Assembly (NCBI GenBank): GCA_964528035.1
Contig: CAZGQY010000017.1
Coordinates: 1 to 38,609, forward strand
DNA from: CAZGQY01 sp964528035
GTDB lineage: Bacteria > Pseudomonadota > Gammaproteobacteria > Methylococcales > UBA1147
Reading direction: 5' to 3'
DNA length: 38,609 nucleotides
Shown: in pieces, positions 7,448-16,735 of the stretch
How the letters are laid out: each line of letters starts with the position of its first letter
Numbering within the stretch: position 1 is the first letter of the stretch
Translations under genes and position numbers: made by a program
Notes under the pieces: generated by a model
Told to the model about the DNA's origin: nothing
The model's input: the letters and a program-made list of their open reading frames with translations, nothing else
Databases searched by the model: none

Positions 7448-8815
7448 TTATTTTTTTTCTTTAAACTTAATACCCAAAGAATGCAGTTTGCGATAAAGAT
7501 GAGTTCGCTCCATATTAATTAGAGACGACAATTTTGCGACACTGCCACCACTACGTTGCAAATGGTATTCCAGATAGGCTTTTTCGAAATGTTCCCGTGC
7601 TTCTTTTAGTGGCAAACCATAGAACTCAGGCTGATCGTTTGATTGCACAACTTCTGTTGCTCCGAGTGCAAGTTTAACCTCCTCTAACTCAATGGCTTCT
7701 CCACTTCCTAGAATTAACAGTCGCTGTACCAGATTTTTCAGTTCACGAGTATTTCCATACCAGGGATGATTTCTAAGGAAATTTTGTACTGAAACTGTAA
7801 ATCGCCGAAAGGGTAATTTTTCTCGGAGTACGACAGAATCTACGTAGAAGTTGAGTAAGTCCGGAATATCTTCACTGTGCTCGCGTAATGGTGGGATATG
7901 TAAAGCAACCACATTCAATAAATAAAATAAGTCTCTTCTAAATCGACCTGCCTGGATTTCATCTTCAAGTGAACGACGAGTTGATGCAATGACTCTGACA
8001 TCGACATTGACCTGCTGACTACCGCCGACGCGTAAAAATGATTGTGATTCCAGCGCGCTGATTAATCGCAATTGAGTTTCTTCATCCATGTCGCCCACTT
8101 CGCCAAGATACAGTGTGCCGCCGTGTGCTTGTTCCAAAAGCCCATAATGAATCTTATCCTGTTCTTCCTTGCCGAAAAATTCTACAGCAGAATATTCCGG
8201 GGCGATTGTTCCTACCGCAACGTCGACAAATGGTCCGCTGCGTCGGCTGCTATTTGCGTGAAGGTAATGGGCAAAGGTCTCCTTACCCGAGCCGGGTTCC
8301 CCGGTTAATAGTACTCGAGTATCATGTTGCGCAAGTCGCTTAACCTGATCTTTTAAACGTTCTATGGCAGCGCTTTTGCCAATCGGTTCTACATAGTCCA
8401 GAGCCTGTCTTTTGAGACCGATATTTTCACGCTGCAGTTTTCCGGCTTCTAGTGCGCGTTCGACAGTGAGTAGCAACTTTGCCAGTGAAAGAGGTTTTTC
8501 CAGAAAGTCATAAGCGCCTAAACGAGTTGCTTCAACCGCAGTTTCAACGGTTCCATGGCCGGACATCATAATCACCGGACTCGGAGTGCCCCCGTATTCT
8601 AACCATTCTTTGAGTAGGGAAATGCCATCGATATCGGGCATCCAGATATCCATTAATATAATATCCGGCCTGCGAAGTTTCCAACTGGCCTTTGCCTCGG
8701 TTGCATTTTCCGCCATTGTGACTTCATAATTTTCATCTTCCAGTATTTCCCTTACCAGTTGCCGAATGTCCAATTCATCATCGACGACCTGTATGTATGA
8801 TTTAGCCAAACTCAC
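7448..8815 (-). CDS. ntrX: NtrX-like response regulator with AAA+ domain lacking GAFTGA
   Basis: 455 residues. The receiver domain (1-120) has the acidic pair in VVDDE, the phosphoacceptor Asp in ILMDIWMPDIDG, and Lys in EKPLS. The AAA+ domain (about 140-380) has Walker A GEPGSGKE and the arginine-rich RFRRDLFYLLNV segment. The C-terminal Fis-type HTH ends with LINMERTHLYRKLHSLGI. Two departures are visible. The sigma-54 contact loop GAFTGA is absent (the region reads FFGKEEQDKIHYGLLEQAHG). The Walker B motif reads LYLGE instead of the usual hydrophobic-DE. The protein is therefore unlikely to activate sigma-54 promoters in the classical way and may act as a repressor or sigma-70-type regulator, as discussed for NtrX proteins. 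Its start overlaps the 3' end of the kinase gene, so the two are coupled. Confidence 0.85.
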   Translation of the reverse strand: MSLAKSYIQVVDDELDIRQLVREILEDENYEVTMAENATEAKASWKLRRPDIILMDIWMPDIDGISLLKEWLEYGGTPSPVIMMSGHGTVETAVEATRLGAYDFLEKPLSLAKLLLTVERALEAGKLQRENIGLKRQALDYVEPIGKSAAIERLKDQVKRLAQHDTRVLLTGEPGSGKETFAHYLHANSSRRSGPFVDVAVGTIAPEYSAVEFFGKEEQDKIHYGLLEQAHGGTLYLGEVGDMDEETQLRLISALESQSFLRVGGSQQVNVDVRVIASTRRSLEDEIQAGRFRRDLFYLLNVVALHIPPLREHSEDIPDLLNFYVDSVVLREKLPFRRFTVSVQNFLRNHPWYGNTRELKNLVQRLLILGSGEAIELEEVKLALGATEVVQSNDQPEFYGLPLKEAREHFEKAYLEYHLQRSGGSVAKLSSLINMERTHLYRKLHSLGIKFKEKK

Positions 8816-10997
8816 TTCCTCCGCTGGATATTATTTTTGGTGTTAGATCATGAGTAGCGGGTAACCTCAACACAAATGCAGTTCCACCGTGGAACTCGGA
8901 ATCTACAAAAATAACCCCTCCATGTTCTTCGACAATCTTTTTCACAATAGCCAGTCCCAGACCGGTTCCTTTTACTTTATTTGTTACATATGGATCAAAT
9001 ACAGCAGCGGCCTTGTCTGTGGCAATTCCTGGACCGTTATCTTCTACCCGTATTTCGATGTTGTCTATCCCGTGATCATGAAAGCAGTAAGTGGAAATAA
9101 GTACTTTGCCTTTGTGGGTTGATTCCAGCGCTTCCCGTGCGTTTTTTATTAAATTATGCAATACCTGTCGCATACGTATTGGGTCTGCCTGTATTTCTGG
9201 TAGTTTTTCGTTTTGCCTGAATTCAATATCGATGCCACTTTGTGACGGGTATAATGCGATGACTTCGCCAATCAAAAAGCTTAGATTGATTTTTCGGGTC
9301 TGGCTCTTGGGCGGGCGGGCGTAATCCGAAAAAGCGTTTACCATACTTTTCATGGCCTCAACCTGTTGAACAATGGTGCAAACTGCTCGGTCTAAAACTG
9401 CCGCATCTGAGTCTTCAAGCTTCGAACCTAATTTTTTCTTTAGCCGCTCGGCGGATAATTGAATCGGTGTTAATGGGTTTTTTATTTCATGGGCCAGGCG
9501 CCGGGCAACTTCTCCCCACGCGGCATTGCGCTGCGCTGCGATCAAATCACTCATATCATCAAATACGATGACTGCTCCTGATTTTCGACCGAAGGTTGAA
9601 AATAAAGGTGTACCCCGGCAAACTAAAACCTGCCGACCATTGGTTCCGAGAAAAGTGATTTCCTCCTGCCATGCTGAGTGGGCGGTTTGCAAACGGTCTT
9701 GTAATATTTCCACAAATTTTTCCAGGTTAGGGTTATCTGAGGCCAATGCGGTTAATCGCATTCCTGTGTAGAGGCGAAACTCTGTGCCTAACATTGTATC
9801 TGCAGCTTGATTTGCGGTGCGTAGACGATACCGGGTATCGAAACTCAATACGCCAGAAGAAAGGTTGCCCAGTATAGTGGCTAAATAGGCGCGTTGATTT
9901 TCGACTTCCAGACGTGATCGGTCAGCTTCATCCCGGGTTGCACCGAGCCTTTCCGTCATTTCATTAAACGATTCGACCAAAAATCCCCATTCATCCCGGC
10001 TGACCACGGGTAATCTTTGTTCATAATCCCCCGCACCAACTGCAAGAGTACCCAATGCCAGGTCACGCACTGGAGCGACAATACGTCGAATACTGATGAA
10101 TGCAACCCAGATTGCAGCCAGAAGACTTAATAGTAACACCAATGATAAAGTCAGCGAGAAACTCATTTTCAATGAATCCCGCAGATAGTTCATTTCTTTG
10201 TAATGTCCGTAAGCGGTTTCCACGGTTTGTGACAAATTCCTGATCCGTACCGGTATTGGGTAGAGTGCTTGTAAGTATCCGGGTTCCTCTCCCTGAACGG
10301 TGACCAGTACTCGTATCTGCAAATCGGTTTCACCAACGGATTCTAAACCGACATAAGGTTCGCCTTGTTTCACATGCAAAAGGATACTTTTCTGCGGCAA
10401 GTTGGGAACGATCCTTTCAGAATTAATACTGCTCCAGGCCATAATCGGTCCTAGCCTTGAAATTAAAGTAAGTTCCGTCGCTGCTGATTTTTTATGCAAG
10501 CTTTCCAATTCCAGGGCCAATACGGAAGAGGGGATTTCTCTAAGTGCGAGTGCCATTTGCCTGGTTTCTTTCAGCAAATGGCCTTTTCGTCCGTCTATCG
10601 CGGCTTGCCCCAATTCAAGGGCGTCCTCTATGGCTCGGTCGATTTGTACATCAAACCAACTGTCAATGCTGCGATGCAGGAATTGCATCGAATAAAAAAA
10701 CACGATTGATGCTGGAGCCATGGACAATAGGACAAAGAGAAAAACCATGCGTAAAGTAAGTCTGGAACCTGCTTTTTTCTTTCTAACTTGTCGAACCAGG
10801 GCATGAATGTTGGCGACAACCAGAACCAATAGCAGTACAGATCCGAGTATATTGATCAGCAGCAACCAGGAATACATTTCGCCAAGGCCTGATGCGTTCT
10901 GTGTTGCAGAACTCATCAAGTGCAGGGACAAAATAATCATCCCAAACACAAGCACGATTGTGATGCTTACGGGTGGCTTAATTTTTCCAGCGGCCAT
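8802..10997 (-). CDS. ntrY: NtrY-like membrane sensor histidine kinase
   Basis: About 731 residues from the ATG at 10997. An ATG at 11024 in the same frame would add nine residues and lengthen the overlap with the upstream gene, so I prefer the shorter form. Three membrane helices lie in the first about 100 residues, then a periplasmic region, a further helix, and a HAMP linker (SIRRIVAPVRDLALGTLAVG). A PAS domain follows (LGNLSSGVLSFDTRYRLRTA). The kinase core has the H-box RRLAHEIKNPLTPIQLSAER and the ATP-binding boxes VEDNGPGIA and GTGLGLAIVKKIVEEHGG. This architecture matches NtrY. It is the partner of the regulator encoded immediately downstream (14-bp overlap). The signal is unknown; family roles include nitrogen, redox and envelope responses. 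Confidence 0.88.
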   Translation of the reverse strand: MAAGKIKPPVSITIVLVFGMIILSLHLMSSATQNASGLGEMYSWLLLINILGSVLLLVLVVANIHALVRQVRKKKAGSRLTLRMVFLFVLLSMAPASIVFFYSMQFLHRSIDSWFDVQIDRAIEDALELGQAAIDGRKGHLLKETRQMALALREIPSSVLALELESLHKKSAATELTLISRLGPIMAWSSINSERIVPNLPQKSILLHVKQGEPYVGLESVGETDLQIRVLVTVQGEEPGYLQALYPIPVRIRNLSQTVETAYGHYKEMNYLRDSLKMSFSLTLSLVLLLSLLAAIWVAFISIRRIVAPVRDLALGTLAVGAGDYEQRLPVVSRDEWGFLVESFNEMTERLGATRDEADRSRLEVENQRAYLATILGNLSSGVLSFDTRYRLRTANQAADTMLGTEFRLYTGMRLTALASDNPNLEKFVEILQDRLQTAHSAWQEEITFLGTNGRQVLVCRGTPLFSTFGRKSGAVIVFDDMSDLIAAQRNAAWGEVARRLAHEIKNPLTPIQLSAERLKKKLGSKLEDSDAAVLDRAVCTIVQQVEAMKSMVNAFSDYARPPKSQTRKINLSFLIGEVIALYPSQSGIDIEFRQNEKLPEIQADPIRMRQVLHNLIKNAREALESTHKGKVLISTYCFHDHGIDNIEIRVEDNGPGIATDKAAAVFDPYVTNKVKGTGLGLAIVKKIVEEHGGVIFVDSEFHGGTAFVLRLPATHDLTPKIISSGGSEFG

Positions 10998-11536
10998 TTG
11001 AACCAAGCACTGCTGATGTACCATTGCGGAATCAAATAAGCAACAGATCGCAGGGGCAATGGTAGAGATTCGATATCCAAATAGGCTTTAAGATGTGCAG
11101 TGTATAATTTGCCTTCTTGTACATCATCCAGATTCATTAAATCTATTTCGTGTATTCGACCCAATGTCTCAACAGCGGCCTTCATGCTGGTGAAACTTCG
11201 ATATTGGCCATTGCTTTGGGTAAACACTCTGAAACGGCCTGGTAATGCCCGATAAGTTAAGCGATACACAAACTTTTTTTTGACGACTGTTTTATTCCAG
11301 ATAAAACGGCGGTTTCGATTCACTTTAACCTGGACAATCAATGTTAAAGGAACTCCATTATTCAATGCTTCTATTGCACGTTGACTGAACCTGAAACTAA
11401 TATTTGCACGTAACTCGAGACTCTTCCCCGAGCTAAGCATTTCCGCATTTTGAATGTCGAAACCATAGTCAGCGGCTTGGCAAAAAGCAGCAAAGGATAT
11501 TAGTGTATATGCCAAAAAAAATCGAAGAATGCTCAT
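10967..11536 (-). CDS. DUF4390 family secreted protein
   Basis: 189 residues with an N-terminal signal peptide (MSILRFFLAYTLISFAAFCQAA). The mature part is beta-rich: ELRANISFRFSQRAIEALNN, the arginine-rich NRNRRFIWNKTVV, and RSFTSMKAAVETLGRI. The length, the position between rsmB and ntrY, and the N-terminal pattern match DUF4390, a family found at this locus in gammaproteobacteria and linked to NtrYX by context. Its ATG shares bases with the rsmB stop (TAATG), and its 3' end overlaps ntrY. It may supply a periplasmic input to the kinase, but no function is established here. Confidence 0.8.
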   Translation of the reverse strand: MSILRFFLAYTLISFAAFCQAADYGFDIQNAEMLSSGKSLELRANISFRFSQRAIEALNNGVPLTLIVQVKVNRNRRFIWNKTVVKKKFVYRLTYRALPGRFRVFTQSNGQYRSFTSMKAAVETLGRIHEIDLMNLDDVQEGKLYTAHLKAYLDIESLPLPLRSVAYLIPQWYISSAWFKWPLEKLSHP

Positions 11537-12846
11537 TACTTTTTAATTAAACGAGCATAATAAAATCCATCCATGTTTAGATCACCTGGTAAAATTTGTC
11601 TGCCATATGTGCATTTTCTGCCCCATTCTTCATCAATAACCCATTCGGTCGCATCATCATTGAGGTTGAGGAACCGTTTGATTTGATCTTCATTTTCAGC
11701 GCGTAGCACTGAACATGTCGAATATAATAGTACACCCCCTGACTTCAATAACTTCCATACCCTATCAAGAAGTTTATGTTGAACGACACATAAACCAGAA
11801 ATATCTTCATGTTTTCGATGAATTTTTATATCAGGGTGTCTGCGAATAACGCCAGTCGCGGAGCACGGTACATCCAACAATATACGATCAAACAATTGAT
11901 TATCCCACCATTCAGACGGTTCACTCATATCACAGACTTTCACAGTGGCGCTGAGTCGGGCTCTTTGTAAGTTTTCATGGATCTTCTGTGTTCGTACAGC
12001 GTCAATATCGACCACCAGCATCTCGGCAAGTTCCGTATTGGATTCAAGAATATGCAGAGTTTTCCCTCCGGGTGCCGCGCAAACATCCAATACTCTTTGG
12101 TCGCGCTGCAAGTCAAGTAGCTTTGCAGCCAATTGGGCCGCTTGATCCTGGATCGATACTAAACCTTGATTAAAGCCTGGAAGGACTTTAACCTCTACCG
12201 GATTGGACAATTGAATGGCGCAATCAGATATTGTGCAGGCTGTTGCATCAATATTTGTGTTTTTCAACAAATTTATATATGAGTCACGCGTGGAATGTAG
12301 CCGGTTAACCCTCAGAATCATGGGTGCCTGTTTGTTATTCTGGGAAAATATTTCGCTGGCCTGGTCGGGCCAGGATTTTCTGATTTCAGCCACTAGCCAT
12401 GCCGGGTGGGCACTAATTCCTTCATTGTTTTGATCAGCCAGTTTATCTAAAGTAAGGCTATCGCGTTGATAGCTTCGTAACAAAGCGTTCAACAGTGGCT
12501 TAGCCCAGGTTTTTTTACCCACAGCGGATACTGTTTCCGCTACTGCTGCATGCGGTTTCACACGGGTATATGCCAGTTGATATAGCCCTAGCAGAGCCAG
12601 GATTTGAATGTCTATGTCCTTTTTTTTTAGCGGCTTTTTCAGCAAATTTGAAAGCAATATCTCTAATCGAAAATACCACCGAATAGTTCCAAAGCACAAT
12701 AATTTGGTGAACGCGCGCTCTTTCCCAACAGGTAATTCATTATTCAATTGTTCTAATGCAGCAGTTAATGATCGGCCATCCTGTAATACTTTGCATAGTA
12801 CGCTTACAGCCAGCTTGCGTGTATTGACAGAGCGATTAGTGAGCAC
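11536..12846 (-). CDS. rsmB: 16S rRNA (cytosine-967-C5)-methyltransferase RsmB
   Basis: 436 residues, normal for RsmB (Sun). The N-terminal about 130 residues form the NusB-like RNA-binding domain (NTRKLAVSVLCKVL, RWYFRLEILLSNLL). The C-terminal domain is the m5C methyltransferase: SAM motif VLDVCAAPGGKTLHILE, motif IV DVPCSATGVIRRHPDIK, and motif VI LLYSTCSVLRAENEDQI. The two Cys residues in DVPCS and STCSV are the release and nucleophile cysteines of this class. It modifies C967 of 16S rRNA. It follows fmt by 69 bp and runs into the DUF4390 gene with a one-base overlap, the standard gammaproteobacterial order. Confidence 0.95.
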   Translation of the reverse strand: MLTNRSVNTRKLAVSVLCKVLQDGRSLTAALEQLNNELPVGKERAFTKLLCFGTIRWYFRLEILLSNLLKKPLKKKDIDIQILALLGLYQLAYTRVKPHAAVAETVSAVGKKTWAKPLLNALLRSYQRDSLTLDKLADQNNEGISAHPAWLVAEIRKSWPDQASEIFSQNNKQAPMILRVNRLHSTRDSYINLLKNTNIDATACTISDCAIQLSNPVEVKVLPGFNQGLVSIQDQAAQLAAKLLDLQRDQRVLDVCAAPGGKTLHILESNTELAEMLVVDIDAVRTQKIHENLQRARLSATVKVCDMSEPSEWWDNQLFDRILLDVPCSATGVIRRHPDIKIHRKHEDISGLCVVQHKLLDRVWKLLKSGGVLLYSTCSVLRAENEDQIKRFLNLNDDATEWVIDEEWGRKCTYGRQILPGDLNMDGFYYARLIKK

Positions 12847-12915
12847 CCTGAATCTCTCTGGTACTGGGAAGCCCCATAGTAATCTCTTTAATATTGATAT
12901 TGCCGGAATTGACGA

Positions 12916-13839
12916 TCAACCGAGTTTCAAGCCAGCCACTTTATGAGCATTTAGAAATGCGTTGGACATTAGACGTTTTCCTCCGGGTAACTGAATTTCC
13001 AATAATCGTAATATGCCTTCTCCGGTCACAACATCGAATTGTCTGTCATTGTCTATAACGGTTCCCGGAGTCAAATTATGGCTTTCTGGCAGAGCTTGTG
13101 CTTTCCATATACGAAGTACTTTGTCTTTAAAAATTGTTGAAGCAACAGGCCATGAGTTTAACGCACAAACTTTTCGTTGAAGTTGTTTTGCCGGGCACGA
13201 CCAATCCATATTGGATTCAGTTTTGAGTAACTTAGCGGCATTTGAGGCCTTGGTCGAATCCTGAATTTGCGCTTCCAGTCTTTTTTCCTGAATTCCACGT
13301 AAGCACTCTGATAATGTCTCGGCACCCAGGTCGGCCAAGCGTTCATGGAGTACGGCAGCGGTATCCGTTGGTTCGAGTTTACAACTGCGCTGGTGTAGTA
13401 TAGGTCCGGTATCCAGGCCTTGCTCCATTTGCATAATGGTGATGCCTGTGGTTGGGTCTCCAGCCATGATTGCTCGTTGAATGGGTGCGGCTCCTCGCCA
13501 TTTAGGCAGTAACGATGCGTGTACATTAACGCATCCCAGTCTTGGGATCGTCAATACTTCCTGACGAAGAATGATGCCATAGGCCACCACGACCATTAAA
13601 TCTGCAGAGAATTCTTTTAATTGTTCGAGGTCTGTCGGGTTATTAATTGATTCCGGTTGAAATACGGGTATTCCCTGTTGTATCGCCAATTCTTTAACAG
13701 GGCTGGCTCTTAGTTGACGTCCGCGACCCGCAACTCGATCAGGCTGAGTATATACAGCGCAAACTGTATGTTCTGAAGCTAATAACAGTTTTAGAGTGGG
13801 GATTGAGAAATCCGGGGTTCCAGCGAAAATTATATTCAT
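12916..13839 (-). CDS. fmt: Methionyl-tRNA formyltransferase
   Basis: 307 residues, close to the usual about 315. It starts MNIIFAGTPDFSIPTLKLLL, typical of Fmt. The catalytic formyltransferase motif HASLLPKWRGAAPIQRAI (His and Asn region around residue 107) is present. The substrate loop GITIMQMEQGLDTG and the C-terminal anticodon-side domain (about 210-307) are also present. It formylates Met-tRNAfMet with 10-formyl-THF for initiation. It lies 36 bp downstream of def, so the enzymes that add and remove the formyl group are in one operon. Confidence 0.96.
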   Translation of the reverse strand: MNIIFAGTPDFSIPTLKLLLASEHTVCAVYTQPDRVAGRGRQLRASPVKELAIQQGIPVFQPESINNPTDLEQLKEFSADLMVVVAYGIILRQEVLTIPRLGCVNVHASLLPKWRGAAPIQRAIMAGDPTTGITIMQMEQGLDTGPILHQRSCKLEPTDTAAVLHERLADLGAETLSECLRGIQEKRLEAQIQDSTKASNAAKLLKTESNMDWSCPAKQLQRKVCALNSWPVASTIFKDKVLRIWKAQALPESHNLTPGTVIDNDRQFDVVTGEGILRLLEIQLPGGKRLMSNAFLNAHKVAGLKLG

Positions 13840-13875
13840 AATACTAGTCTGGGTTGCAGGACATATGAGCGTTGC

Positions 13876-14409
13876 CTAAACCAAATTGTGTTTTTGTTTG
13901 CGGGTAGATTTCTTTTCCCGATGTAACTTCACGAGTTTTTTTCTGATCCTTTGGCGCTTTAATGGGGATAAATAATCGACAAATATTTTACCAATCAAAT
14001 GATCCATTTCATGCTGAATGCAAACAGCGAGAAGACCTTCTGCAGCCAGGTCGAAAGACTTTCCGTTTCGGCCCAGGGCAGTCACTGTAATTTTTTCGGC
14101 TCGCTCCACATTTTCAAAAAATCCAGGTACTGACAGACATCCTTCTTCTGCTTCTTCGATGCCTTGTGATTTAGTGATTTCAGGGTTAATCAGACACAGT
14201 GGAGAGTCCTTGTCTTCACTCACATCCATGACGATTATTCTTTTATGAATATCGACCTGGGTTGCCGCCAAACCCACTCCAGAGGCATAATACATTGTCT
14301 CAAACAAGTCATCGACGATTTTACGAATGGAAGCATCGACATTATTCACCGGCTGGGCTTTTGTCCTAAGACGTTCATCTGGAAATTCCAGTATTTCTAG
14401 TACGGCCAT
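13876..14409 (-). CDS. def: Peptide deformylase
   Basis: 177 residues from the second of two adjacent ATG codons (MAVLEILEFPDERLRTKA); the codon at 14412 would add one Met. All three deformylase motifs are present: GVGLAATQ (motif 1), EGCLSVP with the metal Cys (motif 2) and QHEMDHL with the HEXXH metal ligands (motif 3). It removes the formyl group from nascent proteins, with Fe2+ or a similar metal. First gene of the def-fmt-rsmB-DUF4390-ntrYX run. It diverges from the LysM gene, so the promoter must lie in the 129 bp between 14410 and 14538. Confidence 0.97.
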   Translation of the reverse strand: MAVLEILEFPDERLRTKAQPVNNVDASIRKIVDDLFETMYYASGVGLAATQVDIHKRIIVMDVSEDKDSPLCLINPEITKSQGIEEAEEGCLSVPGFFENVERAEKITVTALGRNGKSFDLAAEGLLAVCIQHEMDHLIGKIFVDYLSPLKRQRIRKKLVKLHREKKSTRKQKHNLV

Positions 14410-14538
14410 CAATCTCTCTCAATATAACTTTGTCTATATCTGGAATTTTAGCCGAATTCATCTAGACTTTGAAAGCACTCTGCATTCTGGATGTCATTTG
14501 CAGGTAACAGTGAGTCGCGACAAACAAGGGTAATAATT

Positions 14539-15582
14539 ATGGCTTTTCGAATATTCATCGGGTTCCTGTTCTGTTTATACATTAATGGTATGGTATTCGC
14601 CGATAACCTGGCACTCAACCCTTCTCATCCTGATCGTTATACTGTCGCAAAAGGCGACACACTTTGGGATATCTCAGCGATGTTCCTCAAGGATCCCTGG
14701 CGGTGGCCGGAGATTTGGGATAAAAACTCTCAAATTAAAAACCCGGACCTGATATATCCGGGTAATGTTCTGGTATTAACCTACACCGATGGTAAACCTC
14801 GAATTACTTTATACCGCGATGGCCTGGCATCCTCCGGTAAACTGGCGCCCAAAGTCAGAGAAGAAGAACTACAAGCCGCAATTCCGGTTATTCCGACCAA
14901 TGCAATTAAACAGTTTTTATCATCACCACAGGTTGTCTCTAAATCAGAACTTGAAAATGCGCCCTACATTGTTGCGTTTGCGGGCGAACATATTGCAGGG
15001 GGCGCTGGTCAAAATATTTATGTCATTGCCATCAACGACAATTCTACGGATCGTTATACGGTGTATAGACCCGGAAAGACCTTTCAAGACCCGGAAACTG
15101 GGGACGTCCTGGGGTACGAAGCGGTATATATCGGTGATACAAATTTATTGCGAACAGGTAACCCCGCAACACTGCATTTGACTCGGACCGTTGATGTCAC
15201 ATTGGTCGGTGATCGGTTGTTACCCATTAAGGCTGAACAGATCCGTCTAACTTATCACCCAAGAGCTTCGGAAACGTACATCCAGGGCCATATTATCGGG
15301 GTGCTTGATGGTGTTTCTCAAATTGGCCAGTATAACGTGGTCGTATTAGATCGTGGTACGGACGATGGTATCGAAACGGGTCATGTATTTGAAATTCTGG
15401 AAACCGGCAAGATTATTCGAGAAAATGCCCGAGGGTCTATTTACCCGGAAAGAGCTGTGAAACTTCCCGATGAACGCTCTGGAATTTTGATGGTATTCAG
15501 GCCGTTTAACAAAGTCAGTTATGCATTGATTCTAAAAGCCACAGGTCCTATTCACGTACTTGATCAGATTCGGACTCCGTAA
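14539..15582 (+). CDS. LysM peptidoglycan-binding protein
   Basis: 347 residues from the ATG at 14539. The frame is open earlier, but AAGGG about 8 nt before this ATG and the signal peptide right after it (MAFRIFIGFLFCLYI ... VFA) decide the start. One LysM domain (about 30-85) begins YTVAKGDTLWDISAMFLKDP and ends with NPDLIYPGNVL, the peptidoglycan-binding fold. The long remainder (about 85-347) is beta-rich and matches the LysM proteins found beside dprA in many gammaproteobacteria. It is exported to the periplasm or envelope. Divergent from def and 1 bp from the dprA frame. Confidence 0.88.
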   Translation: MAFRIFIGFLFCLYINGMVFADNLALNPSHPDRYTVAKGDTLWDISAMFLKDPWRWPEIWDKNSQIKNPDLIYPGNVLVLTYTDGKPRITLYRDGLASSGKLAPKVREEELQAAIPVIPTNAIKQFLSSPQVVSKSELENAPYIVAFAGEHIAGGAGQNIYVIAINDNSTDRYTVYRPGKTFQDPETGDVLGYEAVYIGDTNLLRTGNPATLHLTRTVDVTLVGDRLLPIKAEQIRLTYHPRASETYIQGHIIGVLDGVSQIGQYNVVVLDRGTDDGIETGHVFEILETGKIIRENARGSIYPERAVKLPDERSGILMVFRPFNKVSYALILKATGPIHVLDQIRTP

Positions 15583-16694
15583 TAGATAAGCGTATCGAAA
15601 CGTCAAACGAAGACCTGCGTTTTAGTCTAGCGTTAATTCGAACGCCGGGGGTCGGTGCAGTAAGCTATAACGACCTGGTAAACAAAGCCGGGTCTGTGGC
15701 AAATGTATTTCGGATGTCGAGACAGACCCTGGCACAATTTGGGCTGACCAGTAAGAGCATCGATTCTATCCGCAATCCTGACTGGTTAGCAGTAAATCGA
15801 GATATTGAGTGGTTGAATCAATCAAGCCATCAGATACTCAATATTTCCGATGATCACTATCCAGCGTTACTCAAAGAAATTTCAGCACCACCTCCTGTGC
15901 TATTTACCAACGGAGACGATTCGGTACTATCATTGCCAAAAATCGCTATTGTCGGTAGTCGTAATCCATCTTCATCGGGTGCTAAGACTGCGTACCAATT
16001 TTCGGCTACGCTATCTACTTGTGGCTTGTGTATAACCAGTGGCCTGGCATTGGGTATCGATGCGGCTGCACATCGCGGGGCTATTGAAGGTGGTGGCAAG
16101 ACCATAGCTGTTACCGGAACTGGGCTTGACAGAGTTTACCCGGCGAAACACCATGATTTGGCGAAAGATATTTCAGAAAATGGTCTATTGCTGTCTGAAT
16201 TCAGCTTGGGTAGTAGTCCTAAGGCAGGCCATTTTCCACAAAGAAATCGAATTATCAGCGGTCTGAGTATGGGGGTGCTTGTGGTTGAGGCTGCAATAAA
16301 AAGTGGTTCGTTAATTACAGCAAAACTCGCGCTTGAACAGGGCAGAGAAGTGTTTGCGATTCCCGGTTCAATTCATAATCCACTGGCAAGAGGGTGTAAT
16401 TATTTGATAAAGGAAGGTGCTAAATTGGTAGAAACTGCAGAGGATGTTTTAGAGGAGTTACTTCAGTTGTCGAGCATTGATTCCCAGTCATCGTGTAGAT
16501 CCTTGGATGATGTTGAATTGGATCAGAAACAAAAAAAAATTCTGAATTTTGTTGCATACAGTCCCACGTCGATAGATACTCTTGTCCGGGAGACCGATGA
16601 ATCCCCCGAGACGATTGCATCAATTTTGCTTTTTCTGGAATTGCAGGGTTATGTTGAAATGGTCGCAGGGGGATCTTATAGTCGGTTGATGTGA
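15582..16694 (+). CDS. dprA: DNA processing protein DprA, start codon not canonical
   Basis: The Rossmann-like core has VGSRNPSSSGAKTAYQF, TSGLALGIDAAAHRGAI, GTGLDRVYPAKHHDLA, LSEFSLGSSPKAGHFPQRNR and SGSLITAKLALEQGREVFA. The C-terminus has a winged-helix domain (about the last 60 residues). DprA loads RecA on incoming single-stranded DNA. The first in-frame ATG, 15696, would delete the helix-hairpin-helix N-terminus, yet the frame upstream is clearly coding (LRFSLALIRTPGVGAVSYND from 15615). Between the in-frame TGA at 15561 and 15615 there is no ATG, GTG or TTG; candidates are ATA 15582, ATC 15594 and CTG 15615. I give the widest plausible start, with one-base overlap to the LysM gene. Confidence 0.88.
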   Translation: MDKRIETSNEDLRFSLALIRTPGVGAVSYNDLVNKAGSVANVFRMSRQTLAQFGLTSKSIDSIRNPDWLAVNRDIEWLNQSSHQILNISDDHYPALLKEISAPPPVLFTNGDDSVLSLPKIAIVGSRNPSSSGAKTAYQFSATLSTCGLCITSGLALGIDAAAHRGAIEGGGKTIAVTGTGLDRVYPAKHHDLAKDISENGLLLSEFSLGSSPKAGHFPQRNRIISGLSMGVLVVEAAIKSGSLITAKLALEQGREVFAIPGSIHNPLARGCNYLIKEGAKLVETAEDVLEELLQLSSIDSQSSCRSLDDVELDQKQKKILNFVAYSPTSIDTLVRETDESPETIASILLFLELQGYVEMVAGGSYSRLM

Positions 16695-16735
16695 GCGGTT
16701 GTTTGCTTTCAATAGATTTAATGATGAATTAAAAC

